From NCBI RefSeq assembly GCF_965137335.1, contig NZ_CBCRZD010000003.1: DNA of 64,000 nucleotides; one strand, given 5' to 3'. The first letter of the stretch is position 1. Each line of letters opens with the position of its first letter. Source of the DNA: Empedobacter stercoris (GTDB lineage Bacteria; Bacteroidota; Bacteroidia; Flavobacteriales; Weeksellaceae). A program made the translations under genes and the position numbers. The notes beneath the pieces are model-generated. The model saw only the letters and a program-made list of their open reading frames with translations. It made no database searches and had not been told where the DNA came from. Positions 35,286-43,958 of the stretch are shown here, one piece after another.

Positions 35286-36041
35286 TTATTTTGATTTGAA
35301 TTGATTAATTGCGTTGATTGTAAATTCTGATAAAACTAATTCACCCGAAATTTTTGCTCTTTCGATTAATAATTCGTTCCAATTTTCTGTTCCTTCCCAA
35401 GAAACACGTTTTAAGTGTTTCATCGCTTCTGGATTAGAATTGGCTAATTTTTTGGCTAAAATTTGGATTCCTTCGTCCATTTCTTCTGCATTTGCATAGA
35501 CTTCTGCGTATAAACCTTTTTCTTTTGCCCATTCCGCAGACTGAAATTCTGTTGCATTAATTGCCATTTGCGTAAAAGCAGAAGTACCTACTTTACGTTC
35601 TACAGCTGGTCCTACTACGAAAGGTCCAATCCCTACCGCTAATTCAGATAATTTAACGGCAGCAAAATCTGTTGCAAACGTGTAATCAGCAGCTGAAGCA
35701 ATACCAACTCCTCCTCCAACAGCTTTTCCTTGAATACGTGCTAAAACAAATTTTGGTGCTTGACGAATTGCATTAATCACATGTGCAAATCCAGAGAAAA
35801 ACTCTAAACCTGTTTCACGATCTTTAATTGAAATTAATTCATCAAATGATGCTCCAGCACAAAATGTACGGTCACCAGCACTTTTTAAAACGATAACTTT
35901 CACTGCTTCATCATTTCCTAATTTTTCAATTTCAGCAGCTAAATTTCTTAACTGAGTACCTGGCATCGAATTACTTTGTGGGTGAAAAAATTCGATTGTA
36001 CCAATTCCGTTTTGTATATCTGATTTTACGTAAGCTTCCAT
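35286..36041 (-). CDS. paaF: 2,3-dehydroadipyl-CoA hydratase (enoyl-CoA hydratase family)
   Basis: 251 residues of the crotonase fold, with the oxyanion-hole segments DRTFCAGASFDEL and GKAVGGGVGIASAADYTFA. As the second crotonase in the cluster (the other is the clear PaaG), it best fits PaaF, which hydrates 2,3-dehydroadipyl-CoA to 3-hydroxyadipyl-CoA. The N-terminus IEFFHPQSNSMPG is divergent from E. coli PaaF, so the exact step is inference. It is the last gene of the paa operon, followed by the terminator. The gap to paaZ contains a hairpin (36060-36102). Confidence 0.75.
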   Translation of the reverse strand: MEAYVKSDIQNGIGTIEFFHPQSNSMPGTQLRNLAAEIEKLGNDEAVKVIVLKSAGDRTFCAGASFDELISIKDRETGLEFFSGFAHVINAIRQAPKFVLARIQGKAVGGGVGIASAADYTFATDFAAVKLSELAVGIGPFVVGPAVERKVGTSAFTQMAINATEFQSAEWAKEKGLYAEVYANAEEMDEGIQILAKKLANSNPEAMKHLKRVSWEGTENWNELLIERAKISGELVLSEFTINAINQFKSK

Positions 36042-36059
36042 TATATAATGTGATAATAT

Positions 36060-36102
36060 GTTAATGAGACAATTAGCTAATTTACCAAATTATCTCATTA
36101 AC
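36060..36102. repeat. Intercistronic hairpin between paaZ and paaF
   Basis: GTTAATGAGA (36060-36069) is perfectly inverted at 36093-36102, and after one mismatch four more bases pair. It contains AATTAGCTAATT near the centre and has no T run, so it is more likely an mRNA-stabilising or repeat element than a terminator. Confidence 0.55.
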
Positions 36103-36111
36103 GAATTAATT

Positions 36112-38163
36112 TTAGTCTTGATTTAATTTTTTAACCATTGTTAAGATAGTTGCGATACCAACAGTTTCACCTGTTTGGTCGTAGATATCCACTAACCAAC
36201 GAACGATTCCTTTTGCAATATCGTTTTCGTCTTTTTTCTCTTGTTCAATTTTCTCTTTACATGTAAAACGAACGCCAATAGTTGTTCCTGGATAAACAGG
36301 TTTCACAAAACGACACTCGTCTACACCATAGTTTAATAAAACTGGTCCTTTTTTCGCTAATACGAATAAACCTGCCGCTTTCGACAATAAATAATAACCG
36401 TGCGCAACATTTTGTTCAAAAACTGTCCCTTCTAAAGAAGTTGCATCAACGTGAGCATAGAAATTATCTCCTGATAAAGCTGCAAAGGCATTGATATCTG
36501 ATTGCTGAACTGTATGTTTTGATGTAATTAACGTATCACCTACTTTAATTTCTTCAAAATGTTTAGCAAATGGATGTTTATCTTCTTCGATATAATCTGC
36601 ACCATATTGATATTGTTGAGTGACAGCTGTTAATTTGTTTGGAGAACCTTGGAGTGCTGTACGTTGCATATAATGGAATACACCACGTTTTCCACCCATT
36701 TCTTCTCCTCCACCTGCACGACCTGGACCTCCGTGTACTAATAATGGAAGTGGAGAACCGTGACCAGTTGATTCTTTGATACATTCAGCATCTAAAATTA
36801 CGATACGACCGTGTAAAGAACTTGCATTTAAAACAAATTCAGTTGCGACATCATTATCTGCTGTTACAATAGAACACACTAACGAACCTTTCCCCATACG
36901 AACTAACTCAACTGCTTCTGCAGTTCCGTTGTAAGGTATAATTGTAGAAACCGGTCCGAATGCTTCGATGTTGTGAACATCAGTTTTATTGAATGGATCG
37001 TTGTTGAAGAATAAAATTGGAGAAATGAATGAACCTTTGTTTTTATCCGCTCCTTTTACTTCAAAATTATCTAAGTTTCCAAAAATAATTTCTTGTGATT
37101 TAGCTAATTCTTCTACTTTTTCACGTACTTCTTTTACTTGAGCAGCACCAGCTAAAGCGCCCATGCGTACACCTTCTACATTTGGATCCCCAATCGTTGT
37201 TGTTGCTAATCGTTGTCCTAAAGCAATTTGAACATCTTCAACTAAATGAGCAGGAACCAATGCACGACGAACTGCTGTACACTTCTGACCAGCTTTTGTA
37301 GTCATTTCACGTGTAACCTCTTTAATAAAAATATCAAATTCTGCCGAACCAGGTTGTACATCTTCACCTAATACACATGCGTTAAGTGAGTCTGCTTCTA
37401 AGTTAAATGGCACACCTTCTGAAGTAATTCTTTCATGTGCTTTTAACATTTGTCCTGTAGATGCAGAACCAGTAAATGTAACAACATCTTCAGATTCAAC
37501 GTAATCTAAGATTCCATTTGCAGAACCACTAATTAATTGTAGCGCCCCTTCTGGTAAAATTCCAGATTCAATAATAGCGCGAACTACAGTTTCTGTTAAG
37601 AATGATGTAATTGTTGCAGGTTTAACGATTGCAGGCACACCCGCTAAAAAGTTAACCGCAATTTTTTCTAACATTCCCCAAACTGGAAAGTTAAATGCAT
37701 TAATATGAATTGCAACACCACGTTTTGGTGTTAAAATATGTGTTCCTAAGAATGTCCCGTTTTTAGAAATTTTGTGTGTTTCTCCTTCTACATAAAAAGG
37801 TTGATCACCAAATTGACGTCGTAAAGATGCATTTGCAAATAAATTTCCAATACCTCCTTCGATATCAACCCAAGAATCTGCTCGTGTTGCTCCAGTTGCC
37901 CAAGAAACAGTGTAGAATTCTTCTTTTCTTTCCATTAAGTATAATGCTAATTTTTTTAGCATTAACCCTCTTTCTTGAAAAGTCATTTTACGTAAAGTTG
38001 GACCTCCAACCGTACGTGCATAATCCATCATCGCACCGAAATCTAATCCAGCTGATGATGCAGTAGCGATTTCGTCACCCGTAATCGCATTATATAACAT
38101 TTGCCCTTCAGACGAACCTTTTGTCCATTGTCCTAAAGCATAATTTTCTAATTGATTAGCCAT
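36112..38163 (-). CDS. paaZ: Bifunctional oxepin-CoA hydrolase / 3-oxo-5,6-dehydrosuberyl-CoA semialdehyde dehydrogenase
   Basis: 683 residues, as in E. coli PaaZ. Residues ~1-520 are an aldehyde dehydrogenase with the nucleophile Cys295 (KAGQKCTAVRR), VTFTGSASTGQML and the general-base Glu in FNLEADSLN. Residues ~535-680 are a MaoC hot-dog hydratase (VQQSDINAFAALSGDNFYAH). It opens the oxepin ring and oxidises the resulting aldehyde with NADP+. Both halves appear catalytically intact, so ring opening does not need a separate aldehyde dehydrogenase. Confidence 0.95.
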   Translation of the reverse strand: MANQLENYALGQWTKGSSEGQMLYNAITGDEIATASSAGLDFGAMMDYARTVGGPTLRKMTFQERGLMLKKLALYLMERKEEFYTVSWATGATRADSWVDIEGGIGNLFANASLRRQFGDQPFYVEGETHKISKNGTFLGTHILTPKRGVAIHINAFNFPVWGMLEKIAVNFLAGVPAIVKPATITSFLTETVVRAIIESGILPEGALQLISGSANGILDYVESEDVVTFTGSASTGQMLKAHERITSEGVPFNLEADSLNACVLGEDVQPGSAEFDIFIKEVTREMTTKAGQKCTAVRRALVPAHLVEDVQIALGQRLATTTIGDPNVEGVRMGALAGAAQVKEVREKVEELAKSQEIIFGNLDNFEVKGADKNKGSFISPILFFNNDPFNKTDVHNIEAFGPVSTIIPYNGTAEAVELVRMGKGSLVCSIVTADNDVATEFVLNASSLHGRIVILDAECIKESTGHGSPLPLLVHGGPGRAGGGEEMGGKRGVFHYMQRTALQGSPNKLTAVTQQYQYGADYIEEDKHPFAKHFEEIKVGDTLITSKHTVQQSDINAFAALSGDNFYAHVDATSLEGTVFEQNVAHGYYLLSKAAGLFVLAKKGPVLLNYGVDECRFVKPVYPGTTIGVRFTCKEKIEQEKKDENDIAKGIVRWLVDIYDQTGETVGIATILTMVKKLNQD

Positions 38164-38186
38164 TTTTTTATGTTGTTTGTGTATTT

Positions 38187-38262
38187 TATTAGTATTGAGA
38201 TATTAGATTTTAGTAATTAGATAAAGTAAGATGAGATTCTGAATCAAGTTCAGTATGACATT
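38187..38262. repeat. Heptad-periodic tract plus REP-like palindrome (paaY-paaZ gap)
   Basis: From 38187, five or more consecutive 7-base units share TTAG/TGAG in the same phase (TATTAGT, ATTGAGA, TATTAGA, TTTTAGT, AATTAGA). They run into a small palindrome CTGAA-N5-TTCAG at 38239-38253 within a GATTCTGAATCAAGTTCAG-type element that ends in ATGAC. Confidence 0.6.
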
Positions 38263-38276
38263 TTACATAATACTTT

Positions 38277-38870
38277 TTACTTACTTTCGTTCCATGTTTT
38301 ATAATTCGAAGCCATTGAATCAAAATAATAATCTGGTGCTTCGGTCAAAGGTTCACAAGGTTTTAAACTTTCATGACAATCACTTGGTAATTGCATATAT
38401 TGTTGTGTACCTTGATCCTTCCACTCAATCATTTGATCAGAAACCTGTTTTACGATTTTAGCAGGATTACCAACAACCACACTTCGGGTCGGAATATGCG
38501 TATCTGCTTTTACAAATGCTAAAGCGCCTACAATACATTCATCCTCTACTATTACATTATCCATGACCACAGCGTTCATTCCGACCATACAATTTTTTCC
38601 AATTGTAGCGCCATGAATTATTGCGCCGTGACCAATATGTGCTTTTTCTTTTAAACGAACCGTTGTTCCTGGAAACATATGAATGGTACAATTTTCTTGC
38701 ACATTGCAATTATCTTCAATAATAATTTGTCCCCAATCACCTCGTAACGCACAACCTGGCCCAATGTAAACATCTTTACCTATAATTACATTTCCCGTAA
38801 CTACAGCTTGCGGATGAATAAATGCTGTTGGATGAACGACCGGTTTGTATCCTTTAAATTCGTAAATCAT
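38277..38870 (-). CDS. paaY: PaaY: left-handed beta-helix (gamma-carbonic-anhydrase-like) hexapeptide thioesterase
   Basis: 197 residues built of hexapeptide turns (VVTGNVIIGKDVYIGPGC, AHIGHGAIIHGATIGKNC), with the metal-binding His positions (AHIGHGAIIHG) of the gamma-class carbonic anhydrase fold. It matches PaaY in length and in its place in the paa cluster. PaaY is a thioesterase thought to release CoA from dead-end phenylacetate intermediates. The gaps on both sides contain repeats, unlike the tight packing of the upstream genes. Confidence 0.88.
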   Translation of the reverse strand: MIYEFKGYKPVVHPTAFIHPQAVVTGNVIIGKDVYIGPGCALRGDWGQIIIEDNCNVQENCTIHMFPGTTVRLKEKAHIGHGAIIHGATIGKNCMVGMNAVVMDNVIVEDECIVGALAFVKADTHIPTRSVVVGNPAKIVKQVSDQMIEWKDQGTQQYMQLPSDCHESLKPCEPLTEAPDYYFDSMASNYKTWNESK

Positions 38871-38871
38871 A

Positions 38872-39020
38872 TTTATTAGATTTGAGATATTAGTATTGAG
38901 CTATAAGAAATTATTAAAGACATCCTGAATTTATTTCAGAATCATATCAAAATGAATGGGATGTTGAACAAGTTCAAGATGACAAATGATTCTATAATCT
39001 AACTTCTCAATACTAACATC
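38872..39020. repeat. Two heptad tracts flanking an inverted pair of REP-like palindromes (paaJ-paaY gap)
   Basis: 38872-38918: seven 7-base units, five starting G and ending A (GATTTGA, GATATTA, GTATTGA). 38986-39020: five units all ending in C, reading as the complement (TCAATAC mirrors GTATTGA). Between them are a forward element with TCCTGAA-TTTA-TTCAGAA (38923-38941) and a reverse element with TTGAA-CAAG-TTCAA and a terminal ATGAC (38958-38983). Confidence 0.65.
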
Positions 39021-39025
39021 TATTT

Positions 39026-40231
39026 TTACGCTCTTTCTATAATTGCTGCATATCCTTGTCCTAAACCGATACACATTGTAACCAATGCATAACGTTTTCC
39101 TGTCGCTTGTAATTCGTACGCTGCCGAATTTAAGATACGAGAACCTGACATTCCAAGTGGATGACCTAAAGCAATAGCACCACCATTTGGATTGATACGA
39201 GAATCATTATCAGCTAAACCTAATGCACGCGTACATGCTAAAGATTGAGCTGCAAATGCTTCATTTAATTCGATTACATCAATATCATTTATCGTTAATC
39301 CAGCTTTTTCTAACGCAATTTTAGATGCATTAACTGGTCCAATTCCCATGATACGAGGTTCAACACCTGCAACACCTGAACTTACAATGCGAGCTATTGG
39401 CGTTAATCCAAAATCTTTGATCGCTTGTTCAGAAGCTAAAATATTGGCCGCAGCACCATCATTCAATCCAGAAGCATTACCAGCAGTTACAGTACCATCC
39501 GCTTTAAATGCAGGGCGTAACTTAGATAAAATCTCCATTGTTGTGTTATTTTTCGGGAATTCATCTGTATCAAAAATAATCGCATCACCCTTACGTTGAG
39601 GAATAACAACAGGAACAATCTCTTTTGCTAAACGACCATTCGCTTGAGCAGCAGCTGTTTTTTGTTGTGACCAAACCGCGAATTTATCTTGATCTTCACG
39701 CGAAATATTATCACGTTCCGCTAAGTTTTCAGCTGTATTACCCATTCCATCAACACCCCACATCTCTTTCATTTTAGGGTTGATAAAACGCCATCCAAAA
39801 GTAGAGTCATAAATTTTTGCATCACCACCAAATGGAGAAGCTGATTTTGAAACCACTAAAGGAGCACGTGTCATAGACTCAACTCCACCAGAAATCATTA
39901 ATTGAGCATCACCAACTTGAATTGCTCTTGAAGCAGCAATTGCAGCAGATAAACCTGATGCACATAAACGATTGACTGTTTCACCCGGAACCGTATAAGG
40001 TAATCCAGATAATAAAGTTGACATACGTGCAATATTACGATTATCCTCACCTGCTTGATTTGCATTACCTAAGATTACATCATAAAATGCGGCAGGATCA
40101 ATAGAAGGATTTCTTTTTAATAATTCTGCGATTACCAATGCGCCCATATCGTCTGGACGAACAGCAGATAATCCACCTTTTAATTTACCAATTGGAGTTC
40201 TAACTCCATCTATAATATATGTTTGGTTCAT
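39026..40231 (-). CDS. paaJ: 3-oxoadipyl-CoA / 3-oxo-5,6-dehydrosuberyl-CoA thiolase
   Basis: 401 residues, thiolase II. The catalytic residues are visible: acyl-accepting Cys90 (NRLCASGLSA), His357 (NGGAIALGHPLG) and Cys387 (MCIGLGQG). It is the only thiolase in the cluster, so it would serve both thiolysis steps, as E. coli PaaJ does, giving acetyl-CoA and succinyl-CoA. The closely related PcaF activity cannot be separated by sequence alone. It is followed downstream by the repeat-filled gap before paaY. Confidence 0.92.
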   Translation of the reverse strand: MNQTYIIDGVRTPIGKLKGGLSAVRPDDMGALVIAELLKRNPSIDPAAFYDVILGNANQAGEDNRNIARMSTLLSGLPYTVPGETVNRLCASGLSAAIAASRAIQVGDAQLMISGGVESMTRAPLVVSKSASPFGGDAKIYDSTFGWRFINPKMKEMWGVDGMGNTAENLAERDNISREDQDKFAVWSQQKTAAAQANGRLAKEIVPVVIPQRKGDAIIFDTDEFPKNNTTMEILSKLRPAFKADGTVTAGNASGLNDGAAANILASEQAIKDFGLTPIARIVSSGVAGVEPRIMGIGPVNASKIALEKAGLTINDIDVIELNEAFAAQSLACTRALGLADNDSRINPNGGAIALGHPLGMSGSRILNSAAYELQATGKRYALVTMCIGLGQGYAAIIERA

Positions 40232-40239
40232 TTTTATTT

Positions 40240-40302
40240 CGTTTAAAGGTTAACAGTTTATGCTTTACGAAAGTCGTTCAGCGTTGACCGTTTAACGTTA
40301 AG
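40240..40302. repeat. CGTTTAA-type degenerate heptad repeat (paaI-paaJ gap)
   Basis: Nine consecutive 7-base units, six of which begin with CG. CGTTTAA occurs at 40240 and again at 40289, exactly 49 (7x7) bases apart, and related units (CGTTCAG, CGTTGAC, CGTTAAG) lie in phase. The tract fills the gap and covers the paaI stop codon. Confidence 0.65.
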
Positions 40303-40714
40303 CTACTTCAATTAAAGGTTTACCTGTTCTAAAGCAAGTTCCTTTAAATAAAGCAATTAACTCGTTATTTTGATTTGTTACTTTAATATCGTAAATACCT
40401 GTTCTTTTAGTTGAAGAAACTTCTTGTGATTCAATTGTAAATACATCTCCATCATGCCCAGCTTTTGTAAAAGAAATATGAACGTCTAATGCAACAGATA
40501 TATTATTGTACATATTACAAGAAAAAGCAAAAGCAGAATCTGCCATTGCAAATGTAATTCCTCCATGAACAGAGCCAACTCCATTCATCATTTCAGGACG
40601 AATTTTCGCTTGCAATTTTGCATAGCCTTCTTTTACTTCAATCACTTCAAGACCTAACCATTCGCTAAATTTATCGTGGTCAAGCATTCTATTTAATAAC
40701 TTTTGTGGTTCCAT
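40298..40714 (-). CDS. paaI: Phenylacetyl/hydroxyphenylacetyl-CoA thioesterase (hot-dog fold)
   Basis: 138 residues. NGVGSVHGGITFAMADSAFAF is the PaaI-type hot-dog thioesterase signature with the catalytic Asp, preceded by a short N-terminal helix. PaaI hydrolyses ring-hydroxylated phenylacetyl-CoA and protects the pathway from stalled CoA esters. Its last codons (EVA*) lie in the heptad repeat tract. Confidence 0.9.
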   Translation of the reverse strand: MEPQKLLNRMLDHDKFSEWLGLEVIEVKEGYAKLQAKIRPEMMNGVGSVHGGITFAMADSAFAFSCNMYNNISVALDVHISFTKAGHDGDVFTIESQEVSSTKRTGIYDIKVTNQNNELIALFKGTCFRTGKPLIEVA

Positions 40715-40743
40715 TTTTTTGTGTGTTCGTATTGTGATAATTT

Positions 40744-41901
40744 TTAGTAGAATGTTTTGTTTTCTTTCACCATATTACGGATAATAGGGCTCAAACGGTA
40801 ACGATCTTCATGGTAATAATTGTACAATTCATCTAAATCGTTTTGTACATTTTTGATACCATATTCATCTGCCCATTTCAATAAACCTTTTGGGTAATTA
40901 ACCCCTTTCGTCATCGCTGTATCTAAATCCTCACGATTTGCAATGTTTAAGAATAAAGCATCTGCTGCTTCGTTAATCAACATAACTAAAACACGCTTAA
41001 AGATTTTTTCTAATAAAGCTTGATCTTGAGCTGGTGCTTTCTTTTCGATACCTTCGGCATAATTGTAAAATCCACGTCCTGACTTACGACCATAAAATCC
41101 TGCTTCGAATAATCTTTTTTGAGAAAAAGATGGTTTAAAACGAGGATCGTAAAAGAATGATTCGAAAACCGATTCTGTAACACGGTAATTTACATCATGA
41201 CCGATGAAATCCATTAATTCGAAAGGTCCCATACGGAAACCTCCTACAGATGTCATTGCGTAATCAATCGTTTCTGCATCAGCAACACCTTCTTCTAATA
41301 AACGAATTGCTTCGCTATAAAATGGACGAGCTACTCGATTGACAATAAATCCAGGCGTATCTTTTGTGATAACAGGTAATTTATTTACAGATTGAATTAA
41401 CGTTTTAATTTCTTCTGCCAAACCTTCTCGTGTTTGCACAGCTGGAATAATTTCTACTAAAGCCATTAATGGTGCTGGATTGAAAAAATGGATCCCAATC
41501 ACACGTTCAGGTTTAGAACATGCCGATGCAATAGATGCAATGGATAATGATGAAGTATTTGAAGCTAAAATACAGTCTTTAGAAACAATTTCTTCTACTT
41601 GTTTGAAAACCGATTTCTTGATATCTAAATTTTCAATAATTGCTTCAATGATTAAGTCTGCAGATGAAAATGCATCTAAGTTTGCAGCATATTCTATATT
41701 AGCTTGAATTTCTTGTGCTTTTTCAGCGGTATATTTTTCTTTAGCGACTAACTTTTCAAACGTTTTTGCTAAGTTTTGTTTTGAACGATCTAATGCGTCT
41801 TGGTTAGTGTCATATAAAACAACGGGATGACCTGATTGTGCAAAAACTTGCGCAATACCAGACCCCATTGCTCCACCACCAATAATTCCTATTTTTTTCA
41901 T
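40744..41901 (-). CDS. paaH: 3-hydroxyadipyl-CoA dehydrogenase
   Basis: 385 residues. The N-terminal Rossmann motif GIIGGGAMGSGIAQVFAQSG binds NAD+, IGIHFFNPAPLM and the KDTPGFIVNR signature identify the 3-hydroxyacyl-CoA dehydrogenase family, and two C-terminal helical domains follow (one around residues 185-280, a second partial copy to 370). It is shorter than E. coli PaaH (~475) because the second C-terminal domain is reduced. It oxidises 3-hydroxyadipyl-CoA to 3-oxoadipyl-CoA. It begins three bases after paaG ends. Confidence 0.9.
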   Translation of the reverse strand: MKKIGIIGGGAMGSGIAQVFAQSGHPVVLYDTNQDALDRSKQNLAKTFEKLVAKEKYTAEKAQEIQANIEYAANLDAFSSADLIIEAIIENLDIKKSVFKQVEEIVSKDCILASNTSSLSIASIASACSKPERVIGIHFFNPAPLMALVEIIPAVQTREGLAEEIKTLIQSVNKLPVITKDTPGFIVNRVARPFYSEAIRLLEEGVADAETIDYAMTSVGGFRMGPFELMDFIGHDVNYRVTESVFESFFYDPRFKPSFSQKRLFEAGFYGRKSGRGFYNYAEGIEKKAPAQDQALLEKIFKRVLVMLINEAADALFLNIANREDLDTAMTKGVNYPKGLLKWADEYGIKNVQNDLDELYNYYHEDRYRLSPIIRNMVKENKTFY

Positions 41902-41904
41902 GGC

Positions 41905-42690
41905 TTATTCTCCTTTAAAAACTGGATTTCTTTTTTCTAAAAATGCATCTACACCTTCTTTGTAGTCAGCTGTATTTCCTGCTTTTGCTTGAAAAAGACC
42001 TTCTTGTTTTAATTGTTCTTCAATTGAATTTTGAAATGATTGGTTCAATAATTTCTTTGTATAAGCCAAACCTTTTGTAGGTAAATTAGCTAATTTATGA
42101 GCAATTTTGGCTACTTCTGCATCAAATGTATCGTCTGCAAAATAATCGTAAATCATTCCGATTTCTTTTGCTTGTACAGCCGAAACTTTATCAGCTAATA
42201 ACATTAATGCTGCTGCTCTTTGAAAACCAATTAAACGAGGTAAAAAATAAGTTCCTCCACAATCAGGAATCAAACCAATTTTAGAAAATGCCTGTATGAA
42301 GTTAGCAGATTCTTTAGCTACCACTATGTCACAAGCTAAAGCTAAATTTGCTCCCGCTCCGGCAGCAACACCATTTACGGCAGCAACAACTGGTTTGTCC
42401 ATGTTCCTAATTTTAAGAACCAATGGATTGTAATTTTCGTTGACGATTTTGTTGAAGTCGATTTCTTTTTCATCTAAAACTTCACCTAAATCTTGGCCAG
42501 CGCAAAACGCTTTTCCAGTAGCAGTTAATACAACTGCACGAACTGAGGCATCTTGAGCTGCAACATCTAAATGATGTTGTAAGGCTTTAATCATTTCGTG
42601 ATTAAAACTGTTAAAAACAGAAGGACGATTCAACGTGATCGTAGCAATTCCTCCCTCTTGTGTGTATAGGATTGATGTTGAATTTTCCAT
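41905..42690 (-). CDS. paaG: 1,2-epoxyphenylacetyl-CoA isomerase
   Basis: 261 residues. A crotonase-fold protein with KAFCAGQDLGEV, GVAAGAGANLALACDIVVA and LIPDCGGTYFLPRLIG; the FCAGQDL and PD-x-GG-T motifs match PaaG, including the catalytic Asp in IPDCGG. It converts ring 1,2-epoxyphenylacetyl-CoA to oxepin-CoA. It is tightly coupled to paaD (six-base gap) and paaH. Confidence 0.93.
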   Translation of the reverse strand: MENSTSILYTQEGGIATITLNRPSVFNSFNHEMIKALQHHLDVAAQDASVRAVVLTATGKAFCAGQDLGEVLDEKEIDFNKIVNENYNPLVLKIRNMDKPVVAAVNGVAAGAGANLALACDIVVAKESANFIQAFSKIGLIPDCGGTYFLPRLIGFQRAAALMLLADKVSAVQAKEIGMIYDYFADDTFDAEVAKIAHKLANLPTKGLAYTKKLLNQSFQNSIEEQLKQEGLFQAKAGNTADYKEGVDAFLEKRNPVFKGE

Positions 42691-42696
42691 AATTTT

Positions 42697-43185
42697 TTAG
42701 TGATGACATTTGAAATAGTCAAACGGTTCGTGGCAACTATTGCATTGATACATAGCTTTGCAGGCCGTTGAACCAAATTGACTGATAAGACGCGTATCGT
42801 GCGAGCCACATTGTGGACATTCGATATTTTGTTCGTCTGAAAAGAGCGCATCGCTCGAAGGATTTTTTGTTGGAGGCGCAATTCCGTACGCTTTCATTTT
42901 TTGTTTTCCTTCTTCAGTCATCCAATCAGTTGTCCACGATGGGCTCAACTGATTGATGACATTGATATTTTTTAATCCTTTCTCTACTAATTTTAGTCGA
43001 ATAGAAATAGAAATCGCACTCATTGCAGGACAACCAGAGTATGTTGGTGTGATGGTTACATTGACTTTTTCATCTGCTGTAATTTCCACCTTACGTACTA
43101 CTCCTAAATCAAGTACACTAATCACTGGAATTTCAGGATCAGGAACTTCCTCCAACCATTGCCAAATTTCTTTTTCTGTTACCAT
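42697..43185 (-). CDS. paaD: Phenylacetyl-CoA epoxidase accessory protein PaaD
   Basis: 162 residues. The N-terminal MIP18/DUF59-like domain (VPDPEIPVISVLDLGVVRKV, TPTYSGCPAM) is followed by the PaaD-specific C-terminal cysteine cluster (CPQCG, C, CNSCHEPFDYFKCHH). PaaD is thought to help metal-centre assembly of the PaaABCE epoxidase. It overlaps paaC by seven bases, indicating translational coupling. Confidence 0.92.
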   Translation of the reverse strand: MVTEKEIWQWLEEVPDPEIPVISVLDLGVVRKVEITADEKVNVTITPTYSGCPAMSAISISIRLKLVEKGLKNINVINQLSPSWTTDWMTEEGKQKMKAYGIAPPTKNPSSDALFSDEQNIECPQCGSHDTRLISQFGSTACKAMYQCNSCHEPFDYFKCHH

Positions 43186-43955
43186 TGTAAATTAGGATAT
43201 GTTCTTTGCATGTATTGTAAGTCAGTTAAGATAAAACCTAAATGTTCTGAATGAACTCCTTCTTTACCTCCTTTTTGTGCAAACGTATTTTCGACATCAG
43301 CTTCGATTGTAGCTTCATCCAAAACAGCTTTTACATTGGCTAACCAAGTTGCTTTAAAATCGATTGGATTATCAATCAAACCTTCTTCGATTAATGCTTT
43401 TTGATAAGGAGCTAAAATAAATGCTTCACCTACATAAGGTAAAATATCATGAACTGCTTGTTGAATTTTATTGTGAGATTCTTCTGTTCCGTCTCCTAAA
43501 CGAATCATCCATTCTGCAGACCATTTTAAGTGATATTTCACTTCTTTTAATGATTTTTCAGCGATTGATTGCAATTTAAGATCTTTTACTTTTAAGAATT
43601 GCTCTAACAATAATGCATGGTATGAATCGTAAAAAAATTGACGTGCAACTGTATCACCGAAATGTCCGTTTGGTTGCTCTACTAACAATAAATTTTTGTA
43701 TTCGCGTTCTTCGCGTAACATTGCTAAAGTATCTTCTGTTGCACCATTACCGATCATTTCGGCTGCATAATTGTAATAGTTTGAGGTTTGTCCCAATAAG
43801 TCTAAAGCCATATTCGACATAGCGATATCTTGCTCTAAAACGGGTCCATGACCACACCATTCGCATAAACGTTGTGCCAAAATCAGATTTGTATCTGCTA
43901 AATGCAAAATAAAATCGATGTAATTTTGGTTATTTTGATAAACTGTACTTGTCAT
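43179..43955 (-). CDS. paaC: Phenylacetyl-CoA epoxidase structural subunit PaaC
   Basis: 258 residues, all-helical ferritin-like subunit. The LILAQRLCEWCGHGPVLEQD and AMSNMALDLLGQTSNYYNYA segments and the EVKYHLKWSAEWMIRLGDGT motif are typical. It lacks a functional di-iron site and pairs with PaaA in the epoxidase core. It lies between paaB (three-base gap) and paaD (overlap). Confidence 0.94.
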   Translation of the reverse strand: MTSTVYQNNQNYIDFILHLADTNLILAQRLCEWCGHGPVLEQDIAMSNMALDLLGQTSNYYNYAAEMIGNGATEDTLAMLREEREYKNLLLVEQPNGHFGDTVARQFFYDSYHALLLEQFLKVKDLKLQSIAEKSLKEVKYHLKWSAEWMIRLGDGTEESHNKIQQAVHDILPYVGEAFILAPYQKALIEEGLIDNPIDFKATWLANVKAVLDEATIEADVENTFAQKGGKEGVHSEHLGFILTDLQYMQRTYPNLQW

Positions 43956-43958
43956 AAA

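Noticed and set aside
36578..36784. Arg/Ser-rich 68-residue frame inside paaZ
   Set aside because: It lies wholly within the paaZ coding region on the same strand in another frame and has the biased composition of a shadow frame.
38187..38262. CRISPR-like repeat arrays in the paa gaps
   Set aside because: Units are 7 bases, degenerate and without spacers; no cas genes are present.
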